Positions 34,996 to 48,989 of a stretch of DNA of 64,000 bases are shown piece by piece; the first letter of the stretch is position 1; each line of letters begins with the position of its first letter. A model generated the notes under the pieces. The model was not told the DNA's origin. It ran no database searches and saw only the letters and a list, made by a program, of their open reading frames with translations. Both the position numbers and the translations under genes were made by a program. The DNA is taken from positions 496,001 to 560,000 of the forward strand of contig JAEBUN010000023.1 in the NCBI GenBank assembly GCA_023014365.1, read 5' to 3'. This stretch comes from Lepiota brunneoincarnata. Its lineage: Eukaryota > Basidiomycota > Agaricomycetes > Agaricales > Agaricaceae.

Positions 34996-36294
34996 ATGTC
35001 CCAGTCTAAACCTGTCCTTTTCCTGCTCGGCGCTACCGGGTTCCTCGGCTCCCAGTTCCTTCTCCAACTTGGGCATGACCCAGAGCTCAAACAAAAATTT
35101 AGCCTTAAGGCTCTCCTTCGCAATCCTACTCCGGAACGCATCGCACACCTGGGCAAATTATACGAAGGTATCACCGTGGTAGAGGGCGATCTTGATTCAG
35201 ATCGAATCATCAAAGAGCAAGCCGCCAAAGCAGATTATGTGATTAACGCGGCGAGCAGCGACCATGTCCAAAGTATCATCTGTTGCGTCTCATTCTCTTC
35301 CTGCCTCTAGTATCAGGGTAACACGGTACTAATGTTCTCTTTTTTCCCCACCGCCATCCAGCTACCCTTGCGGGATTGGAAAAGAGATCGGCGTCAAACC
35401 CAGACAAGCCGCCTCTCTACATTCAAGTGTCTGGACTGGGCGTCTTAAGCGACAATTCTCGCGGCGAATGTGTCCCACTGGACCAGATTTCCCACTACAC
35501 CGATATCGGGTTCGACCTCAACTCATGCCCACCAACCAATATGCACGTGGACCAAGACAAACTCATTGTCGAAGCAGGGACCCGCAAAGAACATCCTATC
35601 CGTACGATCATCATATTCCCCGGATGGATATACGGAGTTGGGGAAGGTATCCAGAAGGTCACAACCCCTATACGGATCTTTTTGGGTATGTTTGAAAAGT
35701 GTGGGTTTGCCGGGACGTGGGGACCCGGACATAGCATTATGAACAATGTCCATGTGAAAGACGTTGCAGACGCCATGATTCGGGTGTTCAAGGCCGCGTT
35801 GGAGGGGCGGGCCGATGAAGGCGCTGAAGGACTGTGTGCGTGGTAAATGGCTCTAGCGAGTTGACCCAAGGTGCTGATGTGTTGCATGAACCAGATTTCG
35901 CTGCTAGTGATGCTCCCAGGCTCAGTAACAGAGAGATAACCGCAAAAATGGGTGATGTAGATATCTCCGAGTTCGTCCACGATATCACGTTGAAAATCAT
36001 TCCATCAGATCATGTTTGCAAAAGGCCTGGTCACGAAACCTGGCTCTCAACCCATGCCGACCGAAGTTACTGACACGCTCGGCCATTGTGGGTCCCATAT
36101 TTCCTCTATGGTACTGGTGCTGAAGAGGGGATGCAGATGGATGGTCGTTGCTTGGCGGAAACCATGTGGCAATCCCTCAGCGAATGAGGAGATTAGGCTG
36201 GGAAGCGACGGAGACATACAAGAAACCTCTCCTCGAGTCGCTTGAGGAGGAGGTTGAACTGCAGCTCCGCACTATGGGAAAAATACCTTCATAG
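34996..36294 (+). pseudogene. NAD(P)-binding short-chain/NmrA-like oxidoreductase, frame disrupted
   Basis: The ATG at 34996 opens a Rossmann fold (FLLGATGFLGSQFL), followed by an acidic turn (VEGDLDSDRI) and DYVINAASSDHV. An intron near 35278-35360 follows, then IQVSGLGVLSDNS, the substrate-loop segment FPGWIYGVGEGIQKVT and the HVKDVADAMIRVF helix. Beyond 35830 the family sequence continues but shifts frame at about 35840, 36090 and 36190. The recognisable C-terminus (PLLESLEEEVELQL) ends at 36292-36294. Similar enzymes are atypical reductases or epimerases acting on nucleotide-sugar or small carbonyl substrates. It diverges from the NRPS-like gene, so a role as tailoring enzyme is possible but unproven. 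The breaks make it a pseudogene unless they are sequence errors. Confidence 0.7.
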
Positions 36295-36479
36295 CTCGAA
36301 GAAGCAATGAGCTGTTACAATCGAGAAGCAAACGAAAATAAAGCTGGATCCTCGTCGAGATGAGAAAAAGTCTGCGTTTGGGGAGCGGTTGTGTATGTGT
36401 TTCCGTTCCCCACTCAGAGGTACTGGAAGGCTAGCCCAGCGCCCGCGCTCAGAGCTTGAGAGTGAACGTTGAAAAGTCG

Positions 36480-37280
36480 AGCATTGAGCGTTGAGTATTG
36501 AAATAACGTCCAGTGCAAGGACAGAATGAGGCGTATGACAAGCGTTCCAGAATTGCAACTCGGATGGACCAAGCAGGTTGGCAACGACAATGACATTCGT
36601 GCCTTTAATGAAGCTTGTGGCCAGAAGAATCTTCTGAGCGATCAGGAGTGTTTTGATGGTATGCATTGCATGAGGAGTGTGTATAGAAGGTCCAACTCCG
36701 ATAAGGGGTGATTCGAGCTGTTGTTTCCTGGGTGCTCTGTGAGCGCGAGGACTGCTCGCAGCTGGTCCTCCGGACTAGAAGAGTTGCGTTCACCGACGAA
36801 GCGAACTACTGTGGATGCATAAATGAACAGTCAGGCAGAGAGGTCAACGAGGGTCCCGATATCTCGTTCGGACAACCATGAAGATGATATGTCGTGCTCT
36901 TCTGTATTCTTCACAAGTCATACGTCAAGTACTGCAAGATTTCGTTGTCAAGGATAATATTCCCATGGGAGTCAATCTTTGTGGCCAATTGGTGCGCTAT
37001 CGAGGCGAAAGAGTCGGTTGTAGTCATCTCTGGAATTGGGTCTGGAGGTTAAAAAAGAAAGAGGCGCCAAGTTTCTCTCCCAGTACGACTGCTGATTCCC
37101 GACACCAGCGGGACCTGTCATCCAGAGGCTGGGACCGACGCGCCCATCGCTATTCAGACCCCAGTGAGTAACATTGTCGATGTAATCTTAACGTGTCCCT
37201 GGGGTGACACCGAGGGGGTGGGTAACGGGCGGAAGAATCGCGGGCCAGCCTCGGAAATTGAGGCACAAACGAGGATGTCG
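36480..37280 (-). pseudogene. NLR relic related to the gene at 25033-27244
   Basis: Minus-strand translation of 37060-37160 gives DGRVGPSLWMTGPAGVG, aligning to the NLR Walker A, but the invariant Lys is replaced (GPAGVGN). Near 36530-36650 it gives IAQKILLATSFIKGTN and VVANLLGPSELQFWNA, matching the helical region of the NLR. Stops and frame changes separate the blocks. It is a decayed paralogue, probably from tandem or dispersed duplication. Confidence 0.7.
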
Positions 37281-37843
37281 AGGCCTGTCACGATCAACAC
37301 TAGTTCCATAAGTATTAATCAGCCGAATTATCAATAAAGTTCATGGAAATATTCTGAGCATTTAGGAGAATATGAGTAGTTATCGGGGCGTGAATTTAGT
37401 ATGGCGACCCTTTGCAATGTGTGTGTCAGGTATTCACGTGGTTACGTGCCACAACGTTGTAATCTTATCTTATCTTATCTTGACAAGTCTTTTCCCCACT
37501 GAGTCACTCGGTTTTCACCCTGCAACCAGCACTTGAAGTTACCACACCACTCCTCTCAACGGCCTTCCTGGCACAGGCAAGCGACATACACTTGTCTCCC
37601 TTGCGCCAAGCACCCTCCCGCCCGATAATTACAACCCACAACCAATAGTGCAAGACCAAGGGGCTGGTGTCACCGGTTAAGTGTCGCACGCTTCCAGAGG
37701 CACAAACAGGTACATATTCCTGCTTTGCGAATAACCAATATGTTCAGAGGTTCATGGGCACAACTGTTCAGCATAGGGTTTGAAGCGAACCAAAAAATTT
37801 CAGCGCTGCAATCTCCAACGGACAAGCTTCGACTTGACGAAAT
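37281..37843. promoter_or_regulatory. Upstream region of MET2
   Basis: About 560 bp with no gene. A short CTTAT pentanucleotide repeat occurs at 37464-37482. A CACGTG-like motif is present near 37435 (TCACGTGG), which could be a bHLH (Cbf1-type) site as found upstream of sulphur-assimilation genes. That is an inference from the motif alone. Confidence 0.4.
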
Positions 37844-39337
37844 ATGCCGCCTCTAACCGAGTTGATCGAGCAAGAAATCTTGACAATTCCTTCGTTCAGC
37901 CTCGAATGTGGGATAGCTCTGAAACAGGTCCCTGTCGCATACAAGACTTGGGGCAAACTCAATGAAGAGAGGGACAATGTTATGATTATCTGTCATGCGT
38001 TCACTGGGAGCGCAGATGTAGAGGACTGGTACGTTCTCTGCCTACGGAAGTCTGTTCATGTCCTCATTTGTTTTCGTACAGGTGGGGACCAATGATGGGT
38101 CGAGGGAAAGCCTTCGACCCGAAATCCTTCTTCATCTTTTGTGGCAACGTTCTCGGGTCACCATATGGTTCTGCCTCACCCATCACCGTCAATCCAGATA
38201 CGGGCCGCAACTATGGCCCTGAATTTCCCCCAACCACAATCCGAGACGACGTTAGGTGGGTCTTTTACACCTTCTACCCCCCTTATCCCATTCTACTTGT
38301 CCACTGACGTAGGACTGCCCAAGCACAGACTTCACAAACTCGTCCTCGACCACCTCGGTGTCACTTCTGTCGCAGTTGCAATTGGCGGTTCCATGGGGGG
38401 CATGGCCGTCCTCGAATGGCCCCTCTGCACACCCAAAGGCTACGTCCGACACCTGATCCCGCTTGCCACCTCGGCCCGACACTCCGCCTGGTGTATTTCC
38501 TGGGGCGAAGCCCAGCGACAATCGATCTACAGTGATCCGGGATACCAAGACGGATTCTACGCAGCGCAACCCGCGAGTGGATTGGCTGCGGCACGTATGA
38601 GTGCGTTGTTGACGTATCGATCGAGGGATTCATTCGAGGCGAGATTTGGCAGGAAACCGCAGGCTCGGGCGAAGATGGGGGAGAAGGACGCAAGGATTAT
38701 CACGCCTCCAGACTCGCCAAAACTGACGGAAGGAGAGGACGCTGTCGCTTTACACAACGATGGACATAAGAACGCAAAAACACGGGTTATCACCGCTAGT
38801 GATTTACCACGAGATTCGATCCCTCCTGACACCACCTCCCCTGCTTCAACATCTTCCAGACCGCTGATCTTTTCCGCCCAATCCTACCTCCGATATCAGG
38901 GCGACAAGTTCATCGCCCGCTTCGATGCCAACTGCTACATCCATATTACGCGCAAAATGGATACACACGATATCGCTCGTGGTCGGGTGCCACCAGGCAC
39001 GCCTGAATCCGCTGGGCTTCAGCGAGTCCTCTCCACCCTCCCGCCACGCGCGCTTGTAATCAGTATCGCTACTGATGGGCTTTTCACGCCATCGGAACAA
39101 CAAGAGATTGCAGGCAGCATACCAGGTGCGGAATTGGTGACAGTACCGTCTCCTGATGGACACGATGGATTCTTATTGGAATTCGAAAGAATTAACGGGC
39201 ATATTTTGGACTTTTTGAGAAGGGAGTTTCCCAAGTATTATGAAAATATTGATGAGGAGGATACTCCTGACGAGGACTTTGCGATTAAGAAGACGAGCGT
39301 GTTTGGAGAAGCCGAGGTGGATATCACGAGGTGGTGA
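37844..39337 (+). CDS. MET2: Homoserine O-acetyltransferase
   Basis: Three exons, 37844-38028, 38082-38255 and 38329-39337, sum to 1368 nt (455 residues). The alpha/beta-hydrolase fold of the MetX family is clear: VAYKTWGKLN at the N-terminus, ICHAFTGSADVEDWWGPM, FFIFCGNVLGSPYGSASP, and the nucleophile elbow AIGGSMGGMAVLEWP. The catalytic Asp lies in ATDGLFTP and the His in DGHDGFLLE. A hydrophilic insertion (about residues 230-290, rich in Pro, Ser and Asp) lies in the lid region, as in other fungal homologues. The enzyme transfers acetyl from acetyl-CoA to L-homoserine, the first committed step toward methionine in fungi. Its stop lies 26 bp from the TRS33 stop on the other strand. Confidence 0.95.
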
Positions 39338-39363
39338 AGGATGAGTTATTTGGTATATGGAGT

Positions 39364-40279
39364 TCATGTATTCTTGGGCAGTTTAATTTGAAAGGTACCT
39401 GGCGGCAAATTAAAGCTAAATGGACGCGTGCAAGCATAGGGACATACATTGTGGTAGCGATGTAATTTCGGGGGTGACCGTGCCGTTGTATCCGAGTCGC
39501 GAGAGAGCACCCCTGATGATGCCCGCTGGCATAACAGCGTACTGAGGCGAAATGAGAGCCATAATCAAGAAGATGGTGCATGTGCACGTACAATCTTTGC
39601 CCGTCGGATGGCTTCCGCTCTGCTTTCCCAAGATGATATTCTTGTTACGTGTTTGAACTGATTGTCTTGTAAGACATAGATCCCCTGAGGGAAGATCAGC
39701 ATGGATTCAGGAAAAAAGTAGGCTACATACTCGATGATTTGTCCGTAGATTGTCGACCTGTTTGTCCCAGCAAACAGCCCAGATATCCTTGCATATAAAT
39801 TTGATAGCGTCGAGTGTGTCTGCAAACATTCCTCGATCCCGGCACAATCTGTGTTATCGTGTCAATAAGGCCAAGTCTCGAGCGCCGAGAACGTACTTTT
39901 CTGTGATATTCGCACCAACATGAACCCCGATATTCTCCAATCGTACGCGTAGCGCCTCTTCATCCTCATCGAGAGCCGCCTTGCCAGTCGCGCTTCCACT
40001 TCGCGAGGCTAGACTGGTAACTGAGTCTCTTGCAGACTCTTTTTTGAGCGGTATCGGCGGTGGAATGGCTGCAGGAGGCGGTATAAGCCCAGCTTCAATC
40101 ATTTCCTGTTCGAGTTTCTTCGATCTTGCTGTCGCGACTGCTGCGGATGTCCTGAGCGTGTTGACCATCTCAATCAGAAAATAATCCATCGCGGGGCCGT
40201 CTATCTGACGCTGAGGAGGGTCTGCGAGGGCAGCAAGAGAGGCCATGGGTGCAGCCTGGAGGGACTGGCGAGTGGACAT
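39364..40279 (-). CDS. TRS33: TRAPP complex subunit Trs33 / TRAPPC6
   Basis: Five exons, 39897-40279, 39731-39848, 39592-39684, 39448-39541 and 39364-39398, give 723 nt (240 residues). The Bet3-like fold is recognised from DYFLIEMVNTLRTSAAV, ALRVRLENIGVHVGANITEK, DTLDAIKFICKDIW, GIYVLQDNQFKHVTRI and MPAGIIRGALSRLGYNGTVT, ending in SLPQCTFQIKL. A Pro/Ser-rich insertion of about 60 residues follows the first helix, longer than in animals. TRAPP tethers vesicles and activates Ypt1/Rab1 at the Golgi. The last 35-nt exon decides the conserved C-terminus; reading through its intron would give a wrong tail. The start codon lies 96 bp from the UBR1 start, so the two genes share a divergent promoter. 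Confidence 0.93.
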
Positions 40280-40375
40280 GGCTGTTAAGGAAGAATTATT
40301 TATTTATTTATTTCCAGGATCTTATCTAGTATGTTGTCATGATCTCATCCCCTTCCTCTTTCGTTGGCTCCCGTC

Positions 40376-43300
40376 ATGTCTGCATTCTCCTCCATATTTC
40401 CAAACATACGCAGGCCACAACCCTCGACACTACCGCAACATCCAGACCAGCTATCTGACCTCAGGTTTGCCCTCGAGGTCATGCCGGGCTCGCGCAAATA
40501 CCTGTTTACCCCAGGCGCGCGTGCGGAGATCTTGTCCAAGCTCTACTCGTCATTTTTGGGCAACTATCCGCAGCTCTTTCTGCCAAATACCGTCAGCAAG
40601 GTCCCACAGCATGTGTTGCTCTCCGAATACCAGGCTTCGTTGGGGTTTTTTGGCGCGGGGAAGGAAGAGCCGGTTATTCCTGGGCGGCCTTGTAATCACA
40701 TATTCAAGAAGGGGGAATGTTGTTTTCGGTGCAAGTGCGTAGTCTGTTGTATTTCATGTCATTGCGGGTGTTTGATGCTCAGTTAAAGAGACTGTTCGCT
40801 GGACGATAGCTGCGTCTTGTGCCCAAAGTGTTTCCATGCAACAGATCACTCAGATCACAACGTGAGCTTCTTCATCTCCCAACAGCCAGGAGGCACCTGT
40901 GACTGTGGTGATGAAGAGGTTTGGAGGGTACCGCTGAAATGTCCACACCATCCACCCGCCTCCGAGCCAGAAGAGCTGGCGGAGGTGTTCGAGGCCGGTC
41001 CAAGAGTGGCCTCGCGGCCTCTACCTCGAGATATTCCTCCAGTTCAAAACTACCCATTTCGCGTCACCGTACCTGATGACCTCCGCTCCACGATGCATAA
41101 GACCGTTGGCTTTGTTCTGGACTATATTTTGGATACGATGGATTATTCCCCCGACGAACCTGGTCCTCCACTGCTCGAAAGTGATCTACGACTGCAGCCC
41201 ACCGCGGACCCGATGACAAAGGATCAGTATTGCGTCATCGTATGGAACGACGACAAGCATTGTTATGATGAACTCATCAAGATGCTTTGTGATTTGACGA
41301 ACAGAGCGAGAGAGGAGGCGCTAGAGGTAATTCAGCGGATAGACGACGCGGGGCGTGAAATCATCGATATGAACACGAACGTGTCGAAACTGTACGAGAT
41401 GGCCATGTCGATCGCGCAGATTGATCTTGGAGTCACTATTCGACGCGCGTATGATACATTTTGCGAACAGGTGGTGTCGGTGCTCATTGAATGGCTCGCG
41501 GATCTGATGAGGTGTCGCATTGGGGCTGATAACTTGGTGATCCGGGAAATTGTAGCTGCTGAATTGCTTTTGCCTAGGAGGAAAGAGATGGGGTATCCGA
41601 TCAATACGAGGTCACCTTTGTATATCAACGACCCAAGCCCTGCGAGGATTGATGCATTGTTCTTGTACCACACAAGGCTGTGGAAGAAACCCCGCCTGTG
41701 CATGAAAGAGGTTTATGCATCGGTTACATCGCTGAGTCGGAACCATAGACTTGCAATTGGTGAGAGCTTAGGAAATATCAAGGTTTTAGCCTATTCTTAT
41801 CTCTGTTTTTAGCTGGTCATTTTGCCAACGTTTACCACCGAGTAATAGACGCGTACCTCCTTGTGGATCGCGAAGCCGAGACATCTATCAAATATTTTGC
41901 ATTACAACTGTTCACAACACCCTCTGTCGCTGGCCACATTGTCAAGAACCACAATCTCATTTCACGGCTTCTTAACATTATCTCCTCGTTCTTCACAAAC
42001 CAAATCTCAGAGAAGCATATCCAGTACCAGACATCCTCAACCGGCCCCCTAGACGTCGAGAGCTACCCATTCAAATCTAAACGTTTCATGCCTGTCTTCA
42101 GCGATCTTCGTTACCTTTGCCACACCGAGCCAGTCCAGGAAATGATTGCTCACAACCGCGAATTCATCATACAGTTCGGCCGGACCTGCCAGCTATTCAT
42201 GTGCGTCAACCCCAATAAACGTGCCGTAACAAGTCACGTCGAGTACGAAACCGACGCCTGGATCAGCGTGTTCAACGTGACTCTCTCCCTCTCACGCGTT
42301 ATCAAGGTCTATGGTGAAGCTTTCATTAAGGCCACTCCTGCCCAACTCGTTGCGGCGATCCAACATGTCGTTCATGCTATCCTCCTGGTGGTAACACTGG
42401 CTGAGGATAGGTTGGATAGGTCCAAGTTCACGTCGATCGTTTTCCACCATATCGAGTTTGGGAAGGTGACTTACCAAATAGTTCAGTTTGATGTGCTGGA
42501 GGGGTGGGTTAGCTTCCACCATTCATTGCACTGGTTGCTCGCGGAGTTATTGAAGCATACGCACCTGTTGACAAAGGAGGCCTTATATCCGATTGGGTAT
42601 GAGGATTTGAGGAGTGTGTTTTTGCAGCATGCGAGTGAGCAGGCGGTTCTGACGATTGTTGACTTCCCACTGCGAGGTAGGTCTGCCCTTCACCTTTTAG
42701 ACAAGTTCTTCGTTGATGGATTACGCATCCCAGTACTCTCGATGATTGCTCAGATCAGAACCGGCCTCTGGGTTCGCAACGGTTTTGCGATACGGGGCCA
42801 ACTGCTGCATTACCGTGACTATATGCTCCGGGAACTTTGCTACGACCAAGATCTCTACATTCTCCAAACTGCCCTCGTTCTCCTAGACCCCAATATCGTC
42901 ATTGTCTCCATCCTCGATCGCTTCGGTCTCCTCAGCTACTTTTCCGGTGTCTTCGTGCACCCCGTGTTTGAGCCAGTACAAATGTCGAGTATGGTCGAGG
43001 AAGTCCTCTACGTCCTCATCGCGATTCTGAGCGAGGATGCGAACGCATCACGAATGCCCGTCCCGCAGGCGGTTCGACGCGAAATTGTTCATGCGCTCGC
43101 CATGGGACCTTGTACCTTCTCTGACCTCGTGAAACGTGTTGCCGAACGTCTTGTCGATGACATTTGTTTCGAGCGTATGCTCAGGGAGGTGGCCAACTTC
43201 AAGGCGCCAGAGTCGTCTACGGACTCGGGATTGTATGAGCTTAAGGATGAGATGTATGATGAGGTCAACCCCTTTTTCTATCACTACACGAGGAATAAAA

Positions 43301-46124
43301 GGGAAGAAGTGGAGAATATTCTGCGGAGCAGATTGAGAAAGAAGACGGGCATTCAGGATCCAGTGATTGTGCCGAAGCCATTTGGCGCGACAACAGGAAC
43401 ATTCTCTAGACTAACGGAGACGCTGGAGGCGGAGGCGTTGCTCCAAGTCATGTTCTATTCACTCTACAATGTCCTTGTGTTGACGGACTCATCGGGTGCA
43501 GCGCCGCCTTCGGCCGAGGCCATACTAGACCAGGCATTGTACCTTATCATGCTGGGCACTGTTGAACGTGGGAAGAGTTTCGCATCCCTGACGTTGAGCA
43601 AGACATTTGACGATATGCGGTCATTGTTGGACGTGATCTGCGCTCTGGAGCACCACGATAAATACAAGCTCTATCACTCACGAGTCGCATGGATCCTGGA
43701 TCAAATAGGGAAGTATATGCCAGAGGAGGTGGAGAGGAGAAGAATCATCCCGGACCAGACAAGGGAACCACATATCAGTGCTGAGGAGGCGAAGAAACGC
43801 GCAGCGAAGGCAAGGCAGGAAGCTATCATGCAACAGATGAAAGCACAACAAGCCAGCTTTGCGATCAATTTCGACGATGCAGGTGATGATGAGGATGAAG
43901 TTATGGAGGAGGCAGACACGAAAGAACAAACGAGCTTTGGGACCTGTATTGTGTGTCAGGAGGACCTGAATGCCAGCAGGGGTTTTGGCGCGCTAGGCCT
44001 GATACAGCCAAGTCGGCTGTTACGCAAGCAGCCAGATATTGTGAGCTCGTATTTGAACGAGGTACTGCAAATGCCGACCTCATTGGATCGAGCACCGCCT
44101 ATCTCACCTGCCAAGTTCCCGCCGACGCAAACGGAAATACTAGAAACGTCCAAGTCTAATCTCGCACCCAACTTTGAAGGGTTCTCATCTGCGTATACCA
44201 AGTTCGGGCTGCACGGGTCAGTGTGCACGCATATGATGCACCTGGATTGTTTCCAGGTGTATAGCATTTCAATACGACACCGACACCGCGCTCAGGCTAC
44301 AAGGAACCATCCAGAGAACATCCCAAGAAAGGAGTACATTTGTCCCCTCTGTAAAAGCCTAGGGAATGTGATACTACCTGTAACAAATCCCATCAAAACG
44401 ACTCTGAATACTGTGCCTTTTGCGGATTGGATACGCGCTGCGGGAATCAGCATCCTGAAATCAAAACCGGACCCACTGATGGATGCGCTACAATTCAGGA
44501 ACGGGACGGGCGAGTTTGCGTTCTGGGGTGTGCAGGACCCGGGTTATGCGATGGCATTGAGGAATCCCGATCGATGGGGCGACGTTGATACAGCGAAGAT
44601 GCTGGATACCCTTATGGTTGTCTCCAAATCGTTCTCCCAGCAGACGCGACACCTGCGAGACAGACCGGAGCCAGAGGCAGGTGATAGGGGCGCGGGAATC
44701 TATCTTCCGGAGGAATTGATCGGTTATACGATTGCTGGGATTGAGGTTGCGCAAAGAGGGCTGAAAAACGACCATGGCCTGGTGGCAGATAATGTAACGG
44801 AGGCACAGATGAGAATGATCAGGGGATTACTGCTATGCTTGGCGAGGCTCGCGGCGATGCAGTTTAAGGGAAGACCTGACGAAGGACGGGATGCGATTCG
44901 GCAGGCCATCATCAAACGACTCCTACCAGAATGGAGTCGAATCACTTTAACATCCTTCTCCTACCCCTTGTTACTCCGGGATCCGTTCACGATATTAGTG
45001 GAAACAGCTACGGTGGCCCCAGAGATGATCAAGCAGATTCTAATACTCACCTATTATGCATGCTTAGCTCGGACCGTCATTGGGCTCATCTACATCCTCA
45101 CTAAAACGCGAAGTTACAACATTCCATATATCGCGGCGCGGGCACACGAAGATATCTTTGGCGATGTCCGCATGTTCTTCATGTCAGTGGTGCGACACTC
45201 ACCTGTATTCGAACACACTGCGACCTTGGCGTTCGAGACCTTCGGTGAAGCACGAATAGAGAAGCTGCTTTACCAATTCACATTACCTTTTCTCCGCCGA
45301 GCCGCGGTCCTCTGCCGCGCTATCCTCCCCTCCTCATTTCCCACACCTATACTTCACGGTACATCCCAAGCCAATGAGTACAAACGCCTCCTCGACATGC
45401 TCGGCATTCCTCCTCTCTCGGACCTGCCTAATCAGGACACACTCCAGAACGCGCTGTCAGGGTGGTGTGCACACTACGGCCACTCGCAGGCTGCGTCACA
45501 GCTCAACTGCGGAGTAGTCCTGGAGTACCCGGCGATATATCGTTTAGCACGACTGCCCTTGATTCTAGACAGCCTGTTTGGTCAACAGGACAAGGCATTG
45601 ACATGCCAGCGGTGTAACACCGTCCCAATGGACGCTGCTATATGTCTCATCTGTGGGGCGACATGCTGTTTCCAGAGTAACTGCTGTACAGATATTGACT
45701 ATAACGAGCGTGGGGAGTGTAATATGCACACAAGAGAGTACGCCCGGCTTTCCCCTGCTTTTTGTTGGCGGCTGACCGATTCATTGATGAATTTCTTAGA
45801 TGTGGTGGAATGATAGGCATTTATTTCCTTGTGAAACGCTGCTCGCTCCTGTACCTAAACGCAGGCAATGGCACGTTTGCACTTTCGCCTTACATGGACG
45901 GGAACGGCGAAGTGGACATATCCATGAGGTTCGTTTGTATTTCAGTTACCTGGATACCATGCAGCTGACACCTGGTTTTGATCATCAGGCGCGGCCGGCG
46001 TCAGTTCCTTCACGCCGCGAGATGGGAGGACGTACGCAAGACGTGGATCAATCACGGCATTCCTACAGTTGTCACAAGAAAATTGGAAGCGACTATCGAT
46101 CCAGGTGGTTGGGAAACATTTTAA
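40376..46124 (+). CDS. UBR1: E3 ubiquitin-protein ligase UBR1 (N-recognin)
   Basis: Five exons, 40376-40734, 40789-41759, 41813-45737, 45800-45928 and 45989-46124, sum to 5520 nt (1839 residues). The UBR box, about residues 105-170, has the zinc ligands CNHIF, CCFRCKDC, CVLCPKCFHATDHSDH and GTCDCGDEEVW. A ClpS-like type-2 site follows near 265 (YCVIVWNDDKHCYDEL). The large helical scaffold leads to a RING-H2 at about 1154-1289 (CIVCQEDL, CTHMMHLDCF, YICPLCK) with a long internal loop. The cysteine-rich C-terminal cap includes LTCQRCNTVP, GECNMHTREC and RGRRQFLHAARW, ending in GGWETF. With Ubc2/Rad6 it ubiquitylates proteins with N-degrons for proteasomal decay. Start chosen at the first ATG; the UBR box confirms frame. 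The coding sequence is intact. Confidence 0.96.
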
Positions 46125-46464
46125 TCTTTCAGTTAGGACGTCTCTTCCGAGCAAACACAGAAACATTGCCTTTAATGAGCGGGCGCAGTTTTATCGTACT
46201 TCGTTTGGCGGGTTGAAACGCTGATCCTTTGGACTCCTCGTTAATTGCCAGGTCCACAGACCTCTAGACTAATGTACATAGGCGAGGGTTTGTTTTTTTT
46301 TGCTGCATTCTTGTGCTAGTCAATCTGTTAAATGTGAACACGCGGTCCATTGTACGATTTACAATTCGTCGAAAAGATTTCGGTTGTAGCTATTATGTAT
46401 CAAGTATACAGCCTCTGTCTCGGGCAATTGGCAAGGCATAAGCTCACATACCCGAATCCTAAGG

Positions 46465-48985
<2,521 letters not shown>

Positions 48986-48989
48986 GCCA

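Noticed and set aside
37464..37482. CTTAT repeat as a CRISPR-like or regulatory array
   Set aside because: Only four short tandem units without spacers; CRISPR is also not expected in a eukaryote.
39416..39448. TRS33 ending by read-through to the TAG at 39416
   Set aside because: A GTATGT donor and GCCAG acceptor give the conserved CTFQIKL ending, so the spliced form is preferred.
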